Positions 23,627-30,447 of a DNA stretch of 39,160 bases are shown here, piece after piece (position 1 is the first letter of the stretch; each line of letters opens with the position of its first letter). The stretch is from Rubrivivax benzoatilyticus JA2 = ATCC BAA-35 (GTDB taxonomy: Bacteria; Pseudomonadota; Gammaproteobacteria; Burkholderiales; Burkholderiaceae_C): positions 1 through 39,160 of the forward strand of contig NZ_AEWG01000153.1 of assembly GCF_000190375.1 (NCBI RefSeq), given 5' to 3'. The position numbers and the translations under genes are program-made. Below the pieces are notes generated by a model. That model did no database searches, was not told the origin of the DNA, and saw nothing but the letters and a program-made list of their open reading frames with translations.

Positions 23627-24358
23627 TCACGCGGCGATCGGCTCGGGCCGCAGGTGCAGCCCGCACTCCTTGGCGCCTTCCTGCTCCCACCACCAGCGCC
23701 CGGCGCGGTGGTCTTCGCCCAGCGAGACGGCGCGCGTGCAGGGCGCGCAGCCGATGCTCGGGAAGAACTGGTCGTGCAGCGGGTTGTACGGCACGTCGTG
23801 CGTGGCGACGTAATGCCAGACGTCGGCTTCGCTCCAGTCGGCCAGCGGGTAGAACTTCTCGCGGCTGTCGGCGTCGAGCTCGAAGTGCGGCACACGCGAA
23901 CGCGACTCCGACTGCTCGCGGCGCAGCCCGGTGATCCAGGCCGTGCGCCCTTCGAGCAGGCGGCGCATCGGCTCCTTCTTGCGCACGTCGCAGCAGTTCT
24001 TGCGCAGCTCGACGCTGCGGTACATGGCGTCGCTGCCATGACGGCCCACGAACTGCATGACGGCCTCCTGCTGAGGGCGGAAGACCTGCACCTCGACGCC
24101 GTAGCGCTGACGGATGCGCGGGATCAGCGCCAGCGTCTCGGCGTGCAGCGCGCCGGTGTCCAGCGTCGCGACCGGGATCGCCAGGCCGTGGCGCGCGATC
24201 AGGTCGGTGATGACCATGCCTTCGACGCCCAGGCTGGTGGCCTGGACGATGCGGCCGGCGTGGTCGGCGGCGGCCTCGCGCAGCAGCGCGACGGCGTGCG
24301 CGACCCGGGCATCGTGGCCGCGGGTCTTGCGGGCGTGCAGTTCGATGGCGGTGGGCAT
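23627..24358 (-). CDS. cysH: Adenylylsulfate / phosphoadenylylsulfate reductase
   Basis: A 243-residue thiol reductase that converts activated sulfate to sulfite. It has the iron-sulfur cysteines of the APS-reductase type: Cys122-Cys123 (KNCCDVRK) and Cys204/Cys207 (GCAPC), plus catalytic Cys232 near the end (KECGLH). Those four cluster cysteines suggest it prefers APS over PAPS. The N-terminal ATSLGVEGMVITDL and DTGALHAETL are the nucleotide-binding parts, and an ITGLRREQS arginine-rich loop contacts substrate. It lies between DUF934 (4-base gap) and cobA in one operon. Confidence 0.95.
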   Translation of the reverse strand: MPTAIELHARKTRGHDARVAHAVALLREAAADHAGRIVQATSLGVEGMVITDLIARHGLAIPVATLDTGALHAETLALIPRIRQRYGVEVQVFRPQQEAVMQFVGRHGSDAMYRSVELRKNCCDVRKKEPMRRLLEGRTAWITGLRREQSESRSRVPHFELDADSREKFYPLADWSEADVWHYVATHDVPYNPLHDQFFPSIGCAPCTRAVSLGEDHRAGRWWWEQEGAKECGLHLRPEPIAA

Positions 24359-24362
24359 ACGT

Positions 24363-24746
24363 TCAGGCAGCGTGGACGATGGGGGTGGCGCGGGCGCCGG
24401 TGACGTCGCCCTGGTACTGGCCCGGGAACCGGCCCAGCGTGCGCAGCGCGACGGCCGGATCCTGGTCGGCGCGCAGCTGGGCGGCGTCGAAGCCGCAGCG
24501 CTGCAGCATCGGCAGCATGTCGCCGACGACCTCGCCGGTGGCGATCAGCTCGCCGGCGTAGCGCAGCCGCAGGCGCAGCAGCACGGCCTGCGAGTAGGCG
24601 CGGCCGTCGGTCCACTTCGGGAAGTGCAGCACGACGGCGCGGGCGGCGGCGATCTCGTCGCGGCGCTCCAGCACGTCGACGGTGTTGTCGAACGCCAGCG
24701 CGTCGGCGGGCAGCGGGGAGTGGGTCTCGATCAAACGCATGGACAT
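24363..24746 (-). CDS. DUF934 protein, sulfite-reduction partner
   Basis: A 127-residue protein of the DUF934 family. The core FPKWTDGRAYSQAVLLRLRL is the family signature, followed by YAGELIATGEVVGDMLPMLQRCGFDA. DUF934 genes are almost always placed between cysI and cysH in proteobacteria lacking the CysJ flavoprotein, so a role in electron transfer to or assembly of sulfite reductase is inferred. Only one cysteine is present. Two in-frame ATGs (24746, 24740) are possible starts. Gaps to cysI (7 bases) and cysH (4 bases) show one transcript. Confidence 0.9.
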   Translation of the reverse strand: MSMRLIETHSPLPADALAFDNTVDVLERRDEIAAARAVVLHFPKWTDGRAYSQAVLLRLRLRYAGELIATGEVVGDMLPMLQRCGFDAAQLRADQDPAVALRTLGRFPGQYQGDVTGARATPIVHAA

Positions 24747-24753
24747 CTCGGGA

Positions 24754-26466
24754 TCAGGCTTCGGCCGCGGCGGTGCTGCGGCGCACGGCGTCGGCGGCGG
24801 CGCGCAGCGGGGCCACGCCCAGGCGGCGCACGGTGTCGACGAAACGTTCGCCGGCCTGGCGCTCGGCGCGGTAGAGCTCGACCAGCGCCTCGACGACGTC
24901 GGGCACCTCGTCGGCGGCGAAGGACGGGCCGATCACCTTGCCGGCTGCGGCCGGGCCGTTGGCCAGCGAGCCGTCGGAGCCGGCGACCGTGACCTGGAAC
25001 CACTCGCTGCCGTCCTTGTCGACGCCGAGGATGCCGATGTGGCCGGTGTGGTGGTGGCCGCAGGAGTTCATGCAGCCGCTGATGTGCAGGTCGATGTCGC
25101 CCAGGTCGTAGAGCGCGTCCAGATCCTCGAAGCGCTCGCGGATCGCCGCGGCGACCGGCAGCGACCGTGCGTTGGCCAGCGAGCACAGGTCGCCGCCGGG
25201 GCAGGCGATCATGTCGGTCAAGAGGCCGATGTTGGGCGTCGCGAAGCCGTCCTCGCGCGCGGCCAGCCACAGCGCCCGCAGCTCGTGTTCGGCGACCCAG
25301 GGCAGCAGCAGGTTCTGGTCGTGCGTGACACGCAGCTCGCCGTGGCTGAAGCGCTCGGCCAGTTCGGCGGCGCGGTCCATCTGGTCGGCGGTGACGTCGC
25401 CGGGCGCCTGGCCGGCGCGCTTGAGCGACAGCGTCACGGCGCGGTAGCCGGCGAGGCGGTGGGCGTGCACGTTGCGCTCCAGCCAGCGTGTGTAGGCCTT
25501 GGGTGCGTCGGCATCGACGGCGTGCAGCGCCGGCGCGGCTTCGCTCACCGGGGCGACGAAGTGCGCGGCGACACGGTCCAGCTCGGCCTGCGGCAGCTCC
25601 GGCGCGCCGTCGGCCAGCAGCGCCTCGTACTCGGCGTGGACTTCGCGGATGAACTGTTCGCCCAGCGCCTTGACGAGGATCTTGATGCGCGCCTTGTAGA
25701 GGTTGTCGCGCCGGCCGTGCAGGTTGTAGACGCGCACGACGGCTTCGAGGAAGACCAGGATGCGCTGCCAGGGCACGAAGGCCGCGACTTCGGTGGCGAT
25801 GACCGGCGTGCGGCCCATGCCGCCGCCGACCAGGACGCGGAAGCCGACGTCACCCCGTTCGTCGCGCAGCAGCTGCAGGCCGACGTCGTGCCAGGCGATG
25901 ACCGCCCGGTCGTCGGTCGCGCCGGTGATCGCGACCTTGAACTTGCGCGGCAGGAAGGCGAACTCGGGGTGCAGCGTGCTCCACTGGCGCAGCAGCTCGG
26001 CATAGGGCCGCGGGTCGACGATCTCGTCGGGCGCGATGCCGGCCAGCGCGTCGGTGGTCACGTTGCGGATGCAGTTGCCGCTGGTCTGCACGCCGTGCAG
26101 GTCGGCTTCGGCGAGCAGCTCCATCACGTCGGCCGAACGCTCCAGCGGGATCCAGTTGAACTGGCAGTTGTGGCGCGTCGTGAAGTGGCCAAAACCACCG
26201 CGTTCGGCCGGCGTGCCGGCGTCCTGCAGGTCGAACTCGCGTGCCACGCGGGCCAGCGCACGCAGCTGGCGCGAGGACAGCTCGCCATAGGGCACCGCGA
26301 TGCGCGCCATCGGCGCGTGGCGCTGCACGTACCAGCCGTTCTGCAGCCGAAGCGGGCGGAACAGTTCGTCGGGCAACTGGCCGGCCAGGTGGCGTTCGAG
26401 CTGGTCGCGGTATTGCGCGGCACGGGCCCGGATGAACTGGCGGTCGAAGTCGGTGTACTGGTACAT
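24754..26466 (-). CDS. cysI: Sulfite reductase hemoprotein (nitrite/sulfite reductase family)
   Basis: A 570-residue siroheme-iron-sulfur enzyme that reduces sulfite to sulfide with six electrons. The ligands of the 4Fe-4S cluster are Cys422 and Cys428 (CPGGDLCSL) and Cys465 and Cys469 (ISGCMNSCG), the last bridging to siroheme. The two ferredoxin-like halves and the arginine-rich siroheme pocket (GHFTTRHNCQFNW) are evident. There is no cysJ nearby, so electrons probably come from ferredoxin. It begins the operon; the promoter lies in the gap shared with the patatin gene. Confidence 0.95.
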   Translation of the reverse strand: MYQYTDFDRQFIRARAAQYRDQLERHLAGQLPDELFRPLRLQNGWYVQRHAPMARIAVPYGELSSRQLRALARVAREFDLQDAGTPAERGGFGHFTTRHNCQFNWIPLERSADVMELLAEADLHGVQTSGNCIRNVTTDALAGIAPDEIVDPRPYAELLRQWSTLHPEFAFLPRKFKVAITGATDDRAVIAWHDVGLQLLRDERGDVGFRVLVGGGMGRTPVIATEVAAFVPWQRILVFLEAVVRVYNLHGRRDNLYKARIKILVKALGEQFIREVHAEYEALLADGAPELPQAELDRVAAHFVAPVSEAAPALHAVDADAPKAYTRWLERNVHAHRLAGYRAVTLSLKRAGQAPGDVTADQMDRAAELAERFSHGELRVTHDQNLLLPWVAEHELRALWLAAREDGFATPNIGLLTDMIACPGGDLCSLANARSLPVAAAIRERFEDLDALYDLGDIDLHISGCMNSCGHHHTGHIGILGVDKDGSEWFQVTVAGSDGSLANGPAAAGKVIGPSFAADEVPDVVEALVELYRAERQAGERFVDTVRRLGVAPLRAAADAVRRSTAAAEA

Positions 26467-26496
26467 GGACGGCAGGATTCGCTGGAGGCGCGACTG

Positions 26497-26511
26497 TAAG
26501 CAAGCTGCTTA
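26497..26511. repeat. Palindrome in the cysI-patatin divergent region
   Basis: TAAGCA-AGC-TGCTTA (26497-26511) is a perfect palindrome that overlaps the predicted cysI -10. TGCTTAT recurs 32 bases downstream (26538-26544), about three helical turns. A LysR-type regulator such as CysB is an obvious candidate but not proven. Confidence 0.35.
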
Positions 26512-26536
26512 TAGATGAAAAGTACAGAGTTGTGAG
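26508..26536 (-). promoter_or_regulatory. Sigma-70-like promoter of cysI
   Basis: On the minus strand CTCACA (26536-26531) and TATAAG (26513-26508) are separated by exactly 17 bases. The -35 overlaps a plus-strand element TTGTGA (26530-26535) that with TTATGA (26554-26559, 18-base spacer) may drive the divergent patatin gene, so the two promoters would share their -35 bases back to back. Confidence 0.4.
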
Positions 26537-26587
26537 GTGCTTATCGCCTTAGGTTATGAGTTGAAGTTCTTAGAATCGACGCTGACC

Positions 26588-27484
26588 ATGCGCAGACTTC
26601 TCGGGACGTTCCTCGTCCTCCTCCTGGCCGCGTGCCAGAGCGTGCCGCTGACGGCACCACCCGCTTCCCCGCCCGCCACCGAGACCGCCGTGCCCAAGCC
26701 GCCGCCGCGCCCGCCGCGCGTCGGCCTCGCGCTGGGCGGCGGCGCCGCGCGCGGCTTCTCGCACATCGGCGTGATCCAGGTGCTGGAGGAGAACGGCATC
26801 CGCCCGGATCTCGTCGCCGGCACCTCGGCCGGCAGCCTCGTGGCCGCGCTCTACGCCTCGGGCAAGAGCGGCGCCGAACTCGGCATGCTGGCGATGACGA
26901 TGGACGAAGGCGCGATCACCGACTGGGCCTTCCCCGGCCGCGCGCTGCTGCGTGGCGAGGCGCTGGCGCGCTACGTGCGCGAGCACACCGGCGGCCGCGC
27001 CATCGAGCAGATGCGGCTGCCGCTGGGCATCGTCGCGACCGACCTGGACAGCGGCGCACCGATCCTGTTCCAGCGCGGCGACACCGGCACCGCGGTGCGT
27101 GCGTCGAGTGCCGTGCCGGCGGTGTTCCAGCCGGTGACGATCGGCGGCCGCGAGTACGTCGACGGCGGCCTCGTGTCACCGGTGCCGGTGCGATTCGCGC
27201 GCCAGATGGGCGCCGACCTGGTCATCGCGATCGACATCTCGGCCGTGCCCGACGGCGCGCCGACCGGCGACGCGATGAAGATGCTGCTGCAGACCTTCTC
27301 GATCATGAGCCGCAGCATCAACCACTACGAGCTGCGCGACGCCGACATCGTGCTGCGTCCGGCGCTGGCCGGCGTCTCCAGCGCCGACTTCACGGCACGC
27401 CGGCGTTCGATCCAGGCCGGCCGCGAAGCCGCGCTGGCGGCGCTGCCGGCGATCAAGGCGAAGATCGCGGCGCTGACGCGCTGA
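26588..27484 (+). CDS. Patatin-like phospholipase lipoprotein (RssA/NTE type)
   Basis: A 298-residue lipoprotein (LLLAAC lipobox, Cys16) with a proline-rich linker (PKPPPRPPR) before a patatin domain. Patatins hydrolyse phospholipid acyl chains. The oxyanion motif is LALGGGAARGFSHIGV, the catalytic dyad is Ser80 (GTSAG) and Asp192 (DGG), both intact. The length and the FSIMSRSINHYEL segment fit the RssA/YchK/NTE group. The lipobox implies that the enzyme faces the periplasm, attached to the membrane. It starts 121 bases from the divergent cysI and converges on the XRE-cupin gene. Confidence 0.9.
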   Translation: MRRLLGTFLVLLLAACQSVPLTAPPASPPATETAVPKPPPRPPRVGLALGGGAARGFSHIGVIQVLEENGIRPDLVAGTSAGSLVAALYASGKSGAELGMLAMTMDEGAITDWAFPGRALLRGEALARYVREHTGGRAIEQMRLPLGIVATDLDSGAPILFQRGDTGTAVRASSAVPAVFQPVTIGGREYVDGGLVSPVPVRFARQMGADLVIAIDISAVPDGAPTGDAMKMLLQTFSIMSRSINHYELRDADIVLRPALAGVSSADFTARRRSIQAGREAALAALPAIKAKIAALTR

Positions 27485-27509
27485 GCGGCGTTGACGTGCC
27501 GAGCGGTGC

Positions 27510-28079
27510 TCAGGCGACGACGTTGCGGATGAAGCGTGTCGTCGCCTCGCTGGCGTTGGCGTACGCGTAGGGCTGCGAGCTCGGGTAGACGAGGTAGTCG
27601 CCGGCCGCCAGCTCGCGCGGGCCGCCGGCCAGCTCCAGCTGCAGCCGGCCCTCGACGACGACGATCATCTCGTGCCAGCCCTCGGGGTCGGGCTCGGCGT
27701 CGTAGCGCTCGCCCGGCGCCAGCGTCCAGGCCCAGAGCTGGGCCTCGTGGCGGGCCGGCACGCTGGCCTGCAGCACCGCGACGCTGTCCTCGTGGCGGCC
27801 GCGCCAGGCCACCGCGTCCAGCCGCAGCGTCTGCGCCGCCGGGTCGCGCACCAGGTCGGCGAAGCCGACACCCAGCGCCTCGGCCAGACGGTCCAGCCGC
27901 GACAGGCTGATGTTGGTGTCACCTTGTTCGAGCGCGACGATCATGCGCCGACTCAGGCCCGAGGCCTCGGCCAGCGCCGCCTGGCTCAGCCCGGCGTTTT
28001 GGCGGGCGGCACGCAGGTTCTGGCCGACGAAGGCCAGCACGTCACCGTGGCGCGAGGCAATGTGCAGTTTATTGCTCAT
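27510..28079 (-). CDS. XRE-cupin transcriptional regulator
   Basis: A 189-residue regulator: an N-terminal XRE helix-turn-helix (residues 17-75, LRAARQNAGLSQAALAEASGLSRRMI, seen as LRAARQNAG then LSQAALAEASGLSR) and a C-terminal cupin barrel (about 105-185) with EMIVVVEGRLQLELAGG and a YPSSQPYAYAN segment. Cupin domains bind a small ligand; this design is common in regulators of amino-acid or sulfur utilisation. A minus-strand promoter TTGCCG-N17-CATACT lies upstream, and AGGA precedes the ATG by four bases. Only 15 bases separate it from the divergent EamA exporter, so it probably represses that gene and itself. Confidence 0.9.
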   Translation of the reverse strand: MSNKLHIASRHGDVLAFVGQNLRAARQNAGLSQAALAEASGLSRRMIVALEQGDTNISLSRLDRLAEALGVGFADLVRDPAAQTLRLDAVAWRGRHEDSVAVLQASVPARHEAQLWAWTLAPGERYDAEPDPEGWHEMIVVVEGRLQLELAGGPRELAAGDYLVYPSSQPYAYANASEATTRFIRNVVA

Positions 28080-28105
28080 GTTATCCTGAGCAGTATGTTG
28101 CACAT
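28060..28105. promoter_or_regulatory. Concentric two-layer dyad covering both divergent start codons
   Basis: Inner arms TGCTCA (28073-28078) and TGAGCA (28087-28092), and outer arms ATGTGCA (28060-28066) and TGCACAT (28099-28105), share one exact centre (28082.5). The 46-base dyad spans the XRE start codon, the EamA start codon and the XRE -10. It is a strong candidate operator for the XRE-cupin protein. TATCCT (28082-28087) could be the EamA -10, implying a leaderless mRNA. Confidence 0.5.
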
Positions 28106-28997
28106 GCTGGCCCGCGGCAAGACGGCCTGGCCCTTCAGCCGCCAGGAAGCCGCGCTGATCGCGATCACGGCGCTCTGGGGCACGACCTTCCTGATCGTGC
28201 ACGTCGCGATGCGCCACAGCGGGCCGTTCTTCTTCGTCGGCCTGCGTTTCGTCACCGCGGGGCTGCTGGCGCTGGTGGTGTTCCGGCACGCGCTGGCCGG
28301 GCTGACACGCCAGGAGCTGTGGGCCGGCATCACGATCGGCGGCTCGATCTTCCTCGGTTACGGCTTGCAGACGATGGGTCTGCAATCGATCAGCAGCAGC
28401 AAGTCAGCGTTCATCACCGCGCTGTACGTGCCGCTGGTGCCGCTGCTGCAGTGGCTGGTGCTGCGCGAGGCGCCCAAACCGATGGCGATGCTGGGCATCG
28501 TGCTCGCGTTCGCCGGGCTGGTGCTTCTCGCCGGCCCCGAAGCGGGCAGCGGGGCGATCGGGCCAGGCGAGCTGGCGACCATCCTCAGCGCCTTCGCGAT
28601 CGCCGCCGAGATCCTGCTGATCGGCCGTTTCGCGCGCCGCGTCGACGTGCGCCGCATCACCGCCGTGCAGTTGCTGGCCGCCGGGCTGATGTCCTGGGCC
28701 GCGATGCCGGTGCTGGGCGAGGCCGTTCCGGCGTTCTCGTGGGTCTGGCTGGCGGCGGCCGTCGGCCTGGGTGCGGCCAGCGTCGCGATCCAGCTGACGA
28801 TCAACTGGGCGCAGCGGTCGGTCGCGCCGGTGCGCGCGACGATCATCTACGCCGGCGAGCCCGTGTGGGGCGGCATCGTCGGCCGTCTGGCCGGCGACCG
28901 GCTGCCGGCCGAGGCCTTCGTCGGCGCCGCGCTGGTGCTCGCCGGCACCTTGGTCAGCGAGCTCAAGCCGCGGCGCCGCCGCCCGCTCAGCGACTGA
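28095..28997 (+). CDS. EamA/DMT-family exporter
   Basis: A 300-residue inner-membrane protein with ten hydrophobic helices in two five-helix halves, the drug/metabolite transporter fold. Each half holds an EamA repeat (first ALWGTTFLIVHVAM, with the W-G-x-x-x pattern; second AIAAEILLIGRFARR). Such exporters commonly expel amino acids, and the linked XRE-cupin regulator supports a metabolite exporter controlled by its substrate. There is no ribosome site before ATG 28095, and the mRNA may be leaderless. Its last 11 bases overlap the end of the convergent rnk gene. Confidence 0.85.
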   Translation: MLHMLARGKTAWPFSRQEAALIAITALWGTTFLIVHVAMRHSGPFFFVGLRFVTAGLLALVVFRHALAGLTRQELWAGITIGGSIFLGYGLQTMGLQSISSSKSAFITALYVPLVPLLQWLVLREAPKPMAMLGIVLAFAGLVLLAGPEAGSGAIGPGELATILSAFAIAAEILLIGRFARRVDVRRITAVQLLAAGLMSWAAMPVLGEAVPAFSWVWLAAAVGLGAASVAIQLTINWAQRSVAPVRATIIYAGEPVWGGIVGRLAGDRLPAEAFVGAALVLAGTLVSELKPRRRRPLSD

Positions 28998-29406
28998 AGT
29001 CGCCCGCCGCTTCCGGCTGGTAGGGCAGGGCCTCGATGCGCGCCGTGTGCTCTTCGCCGGCCGGGCCGCGCCAGCCGATGCTGTCGCCGACACGCGCGCC
29101 CAGCAGCGCCATGCCCAGCGGCGAGAACACCGAGACCCGTTCGATGCCGTCGGGCTGGTCGTCGGGGTAGCAGAGCGTCAGGTCCAGCAGCTCGCCGCCG
29201 CGGGACAGCACGACACGCGAGCGCATCGTGACGACGTCGGCCGGCAGCGTCTTCGGGTCGACGACCTCGGCCAGGTCGAGCATGTCGCGGGCGTGGTCGG
29301 CGAGGGCCTCCGACACCCGTGTGCCGCCGCGCGGCGTCGAGACGAGGTTGAAGAGGCGGTCGTGGTCGAGCCAGCCGAGCTGGCGTTCGTGGACGAGGGT
29401 GTTCAA
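28987..29406 (-). CDS. rnk: Rnk, GreA/GreB-related regulator of nucleoside diphosphate kinase
   Basis: A 139-residue protein like Rnk (136 residues in Escherichia coli), which binds RNA polymerase through its C-terminal FKBP-like domain and competes with Gre factors. Visible signatures are DVVTMRSRVVLSR, the VFSPLGMALLGARVGDSIGW domain core and the final YQPEAAGDFSR. The start is TTG at 29406, chosen because GGAG sits eight bases before it and the length then matches the family; no suitable ATG or GTG is near. Upstream lie a stem-loop and a possible short leader ORF. Confidence 0.85.
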   Translation of the reverse strand: MNTLVHERQLGWLDHDRLFNLVSTPRGGTRVSEALADHARDMLDLAEVVDPKTLPADVVTMRSRVVLSRGGELLDLTLCYPDDQPDGIERVSVFSPLGMALLGARVGDSIGWRGPAGEEHTARIEALPYQPEAAGDFSR

Positions 29407-29445
29407 GCGGTTCTCCGGTGGGCAGGCGTTGTCCCTGGGGGCGGG

Positions 29446-29494
29446 GCCCGGCGACCGGAGAGAGGGGGGATTCGGGGGGAGGCGGTCGCCGGGC
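29446..29494 (-). ncRNA. Stem-loop in the rnk leader
   Basis: GCCCGGCGACC (29446-29456) and GGTCGCCGGGC (29484-29494) are perfect 11-bp arms. The 27-base loop is pyrimidine-rich in the mRNA (CCTCCCCCC, CCCCCCTCTCTCC). The stem begins at the base after the stop codon of a 30-residue leader ORF and lies about 40 bases before rnk, resembling attenuation or stop-coupled control. Confidence 0.45.
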
Positions 29495-29587
29495 TCAGGA
29501 GAGTGCGGCCGCGACCGGCTGGCGCCACGCGCGCAGCACCACGCCCGCCGAGAGGGCGTGCAGGATGGTGCAGACGCGGGAAGACAT
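29495..29587 (-). CDS. Possible 30-residue leader peptide ahead of rnk
   Basis: ATG at 29587 to TGA ending at 29495 gives 30 residues (starts MSSRVCTILHALSAG, ends AVAAALS region PVAAALS). The codons are GC-biased like other genes here, and the TGA directly abuts an 11-bp stem. No Shine-Dalgarno is seen; TACCAT (29594-29599) upstream might be a -10, which would make the ORF leaderless. Evidence is positional only, so it may not be translated. The rest of the 350-base gap 29407-29756 holds the stem-loop and the phasin terminator. Confidence 0.3.
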   Translation of the reverse strand: MSSRVCTILHALSAGVVLRAWRQPVAAALS

Positions 29588-29628
29588 GGGCCGATGGTAA
29601 GCCGTACGGGCGGCGCTTGAAAAGAAAG

Positions 29629-29649
29629 AGCCCGGCACGGGGCCGGGCT
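29629..29649 (-). terminator. Rho-independent terminator downstream of the phasin gene
   Basis: AGCCCGGC (29629-29636) and GCCGGGCT (29642-29649) form an 8-bp stem. On the minus strand it is followed by CTTTCTTTTC, a U-rich tract. It lies about 108 bases beyond the phasin stop and before the rnk leader. Confidence 0.8.
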
Positions 29650-29756
29650 GAAGACATCGTTGCGGATGCGCGGATGCCGAGGAGACAACCTTCCAGAGAG
29701 AGCCGGGGAGTGCCCCGACAACACTCAGATGCGGTGCGCCCCGCTGGATTTCAAGG

Positions 29757-30314
29757 TCAGGCGGCGGTGCGCTTGGCGCGGCCCGTGGTCTGCGTGGCCT
29801 TGACGGCGGTGTTCGTGACGGCCTGGAAGTTGGCCTCGGCCACTTCGGCGGCCTGCTTGGCGGCCTTCTGCACGCTCTCGAACGCGTTGTTGGCGGCCGA
29901 GACGGCGGAACGAACCAGCGCGGCGGCGCTTTCGGTGCCGGCCGGGGCGTTCTTCACCGCGGTGTCGACCAGCGACAGCGTGGTCTTCTGGGCGTCGGCC
30001 AGCGTGGACTCGGCGACCTTGGTGAACTCGGCGTTGGTGCCGGCCAGGATGTCGTACAGGTGGCGGCTGTAGGCGGCGGCCTTCTCGGCGCTCGGTTGCA
30101 GCAGGCCGGCCTGCAGCGTCAGCAGTTCCTGCGGGTCCTTGACCGACAGCGCGGCCTTGGTCGTCTCGGCCAGTTCGCTCAGCGAGGTCTTGGTGACCTG
30201 CAGGTTCAGCTCGACGAGCTTCTCGACGCCTTCGAAGGCGGTCTGGGTCAGGCCGAACAGGGTCTCGACCTGGGCCTTCTGCGCGGCAAGCCATTGTTCC
30301 GGGGTGTAGGTCAT
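29757..30314 (-). CDS. phaP: Phasin (PHA granule protein)
   Basis: A 185-residue phasin that coats polyhydroxyalkanoate granules and sets their size. It is nearly all amphipathic helix and has no signal peptide. The N-terminal [20 protein letters not shown] and the core [21 protein letters not shown], followed by the [14 protein letters not shown] stretch, are the family marks. The basic Lys/Arg/Ala-rich end (RAKRTAA) may touch DNA or granule. A sigma-70 promoter and PhaR-like repeat lie upstream, and GGAG precedes the start. It is one of the best indicators that the organism stores PHA. Confidence 0.95.
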   Translation of the reverse strand: MTYTPEQWLAAQKAQVETLFGLTQTAFEGVEKLVELNLQVTKTSLSELAETTKAALSVKDPQELLTLQAGLLQPSAEKAAAYSRHLYDILAGTNAEFTKVAESTLADAQKTTLSLVDTAVKNAPAGTESAAALVRSAVSAANNAFESVQKAAKQAAEVAEANFQAVTNTAVKATQTTGRAKRTAA

Positions 30315-30341
30315 GTCGATCTCCGTGTGTGGGTGACAGAA

Positions 30342-30358
30342 TTGCTGCACTGCAGCAT
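30342..30358. promoter_or_regulatory. PhaR-like site at the phasin promoter
   Basis: TTGCTGCACTGCAGCAT, a TGC-rich palindrome-like element, lies just downstream of the phasin -10 (about +8 to +24). It is nearly identical (15 of 17) to a second copy at 30401-30417, and resembles known PhaR operators (TGC/GCA-rich). PhaR represses phaP until granules titrate it. Confidence 0.5.
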
Positions 30359-30365
30359 GAGCCGA

Positions 30366-30393
30366 AGTATAGAGATCGCTCCCGCTGCCGCAA
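30366..30393 (-). promoter_or_regulatory. phaP: Sigma-70 promoter of phaP
   Basis: On the minus strand TTGCGG (30393-30388) and TATACT (30371-30366) are separated by 16 bases. The -10 matches the consensus at five of six positions. The start near 30359 lies next to the PhaR-like site. Confidence 0.6.
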
Positions 30394-30400
30394 GCGTTTT

Positions 30401-30439
30401 TTGCTGCGCTGCAACATTCTAGGGAGCCGTTCCTAGAAT
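30401..30439. promoter_or_regulatory. Second PhaR-like site and inverted repeat before the HDAC-like gene
   Basis: TTGCTGCGCTGCAACAT (30401-30417) is the second PhaR-like copy. ATTCTAGG (30416-30423) and CCTAGAAT (30432-30439) form a perfect 8-bp inverted repeat, whose right arm holds TAGAAT, a possible -10 for the gene starting at 30448. The PhaR-like copy would overlap its -35. Confidence 0.4.
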
Positions 30440-30447
30440 CGACCGCG

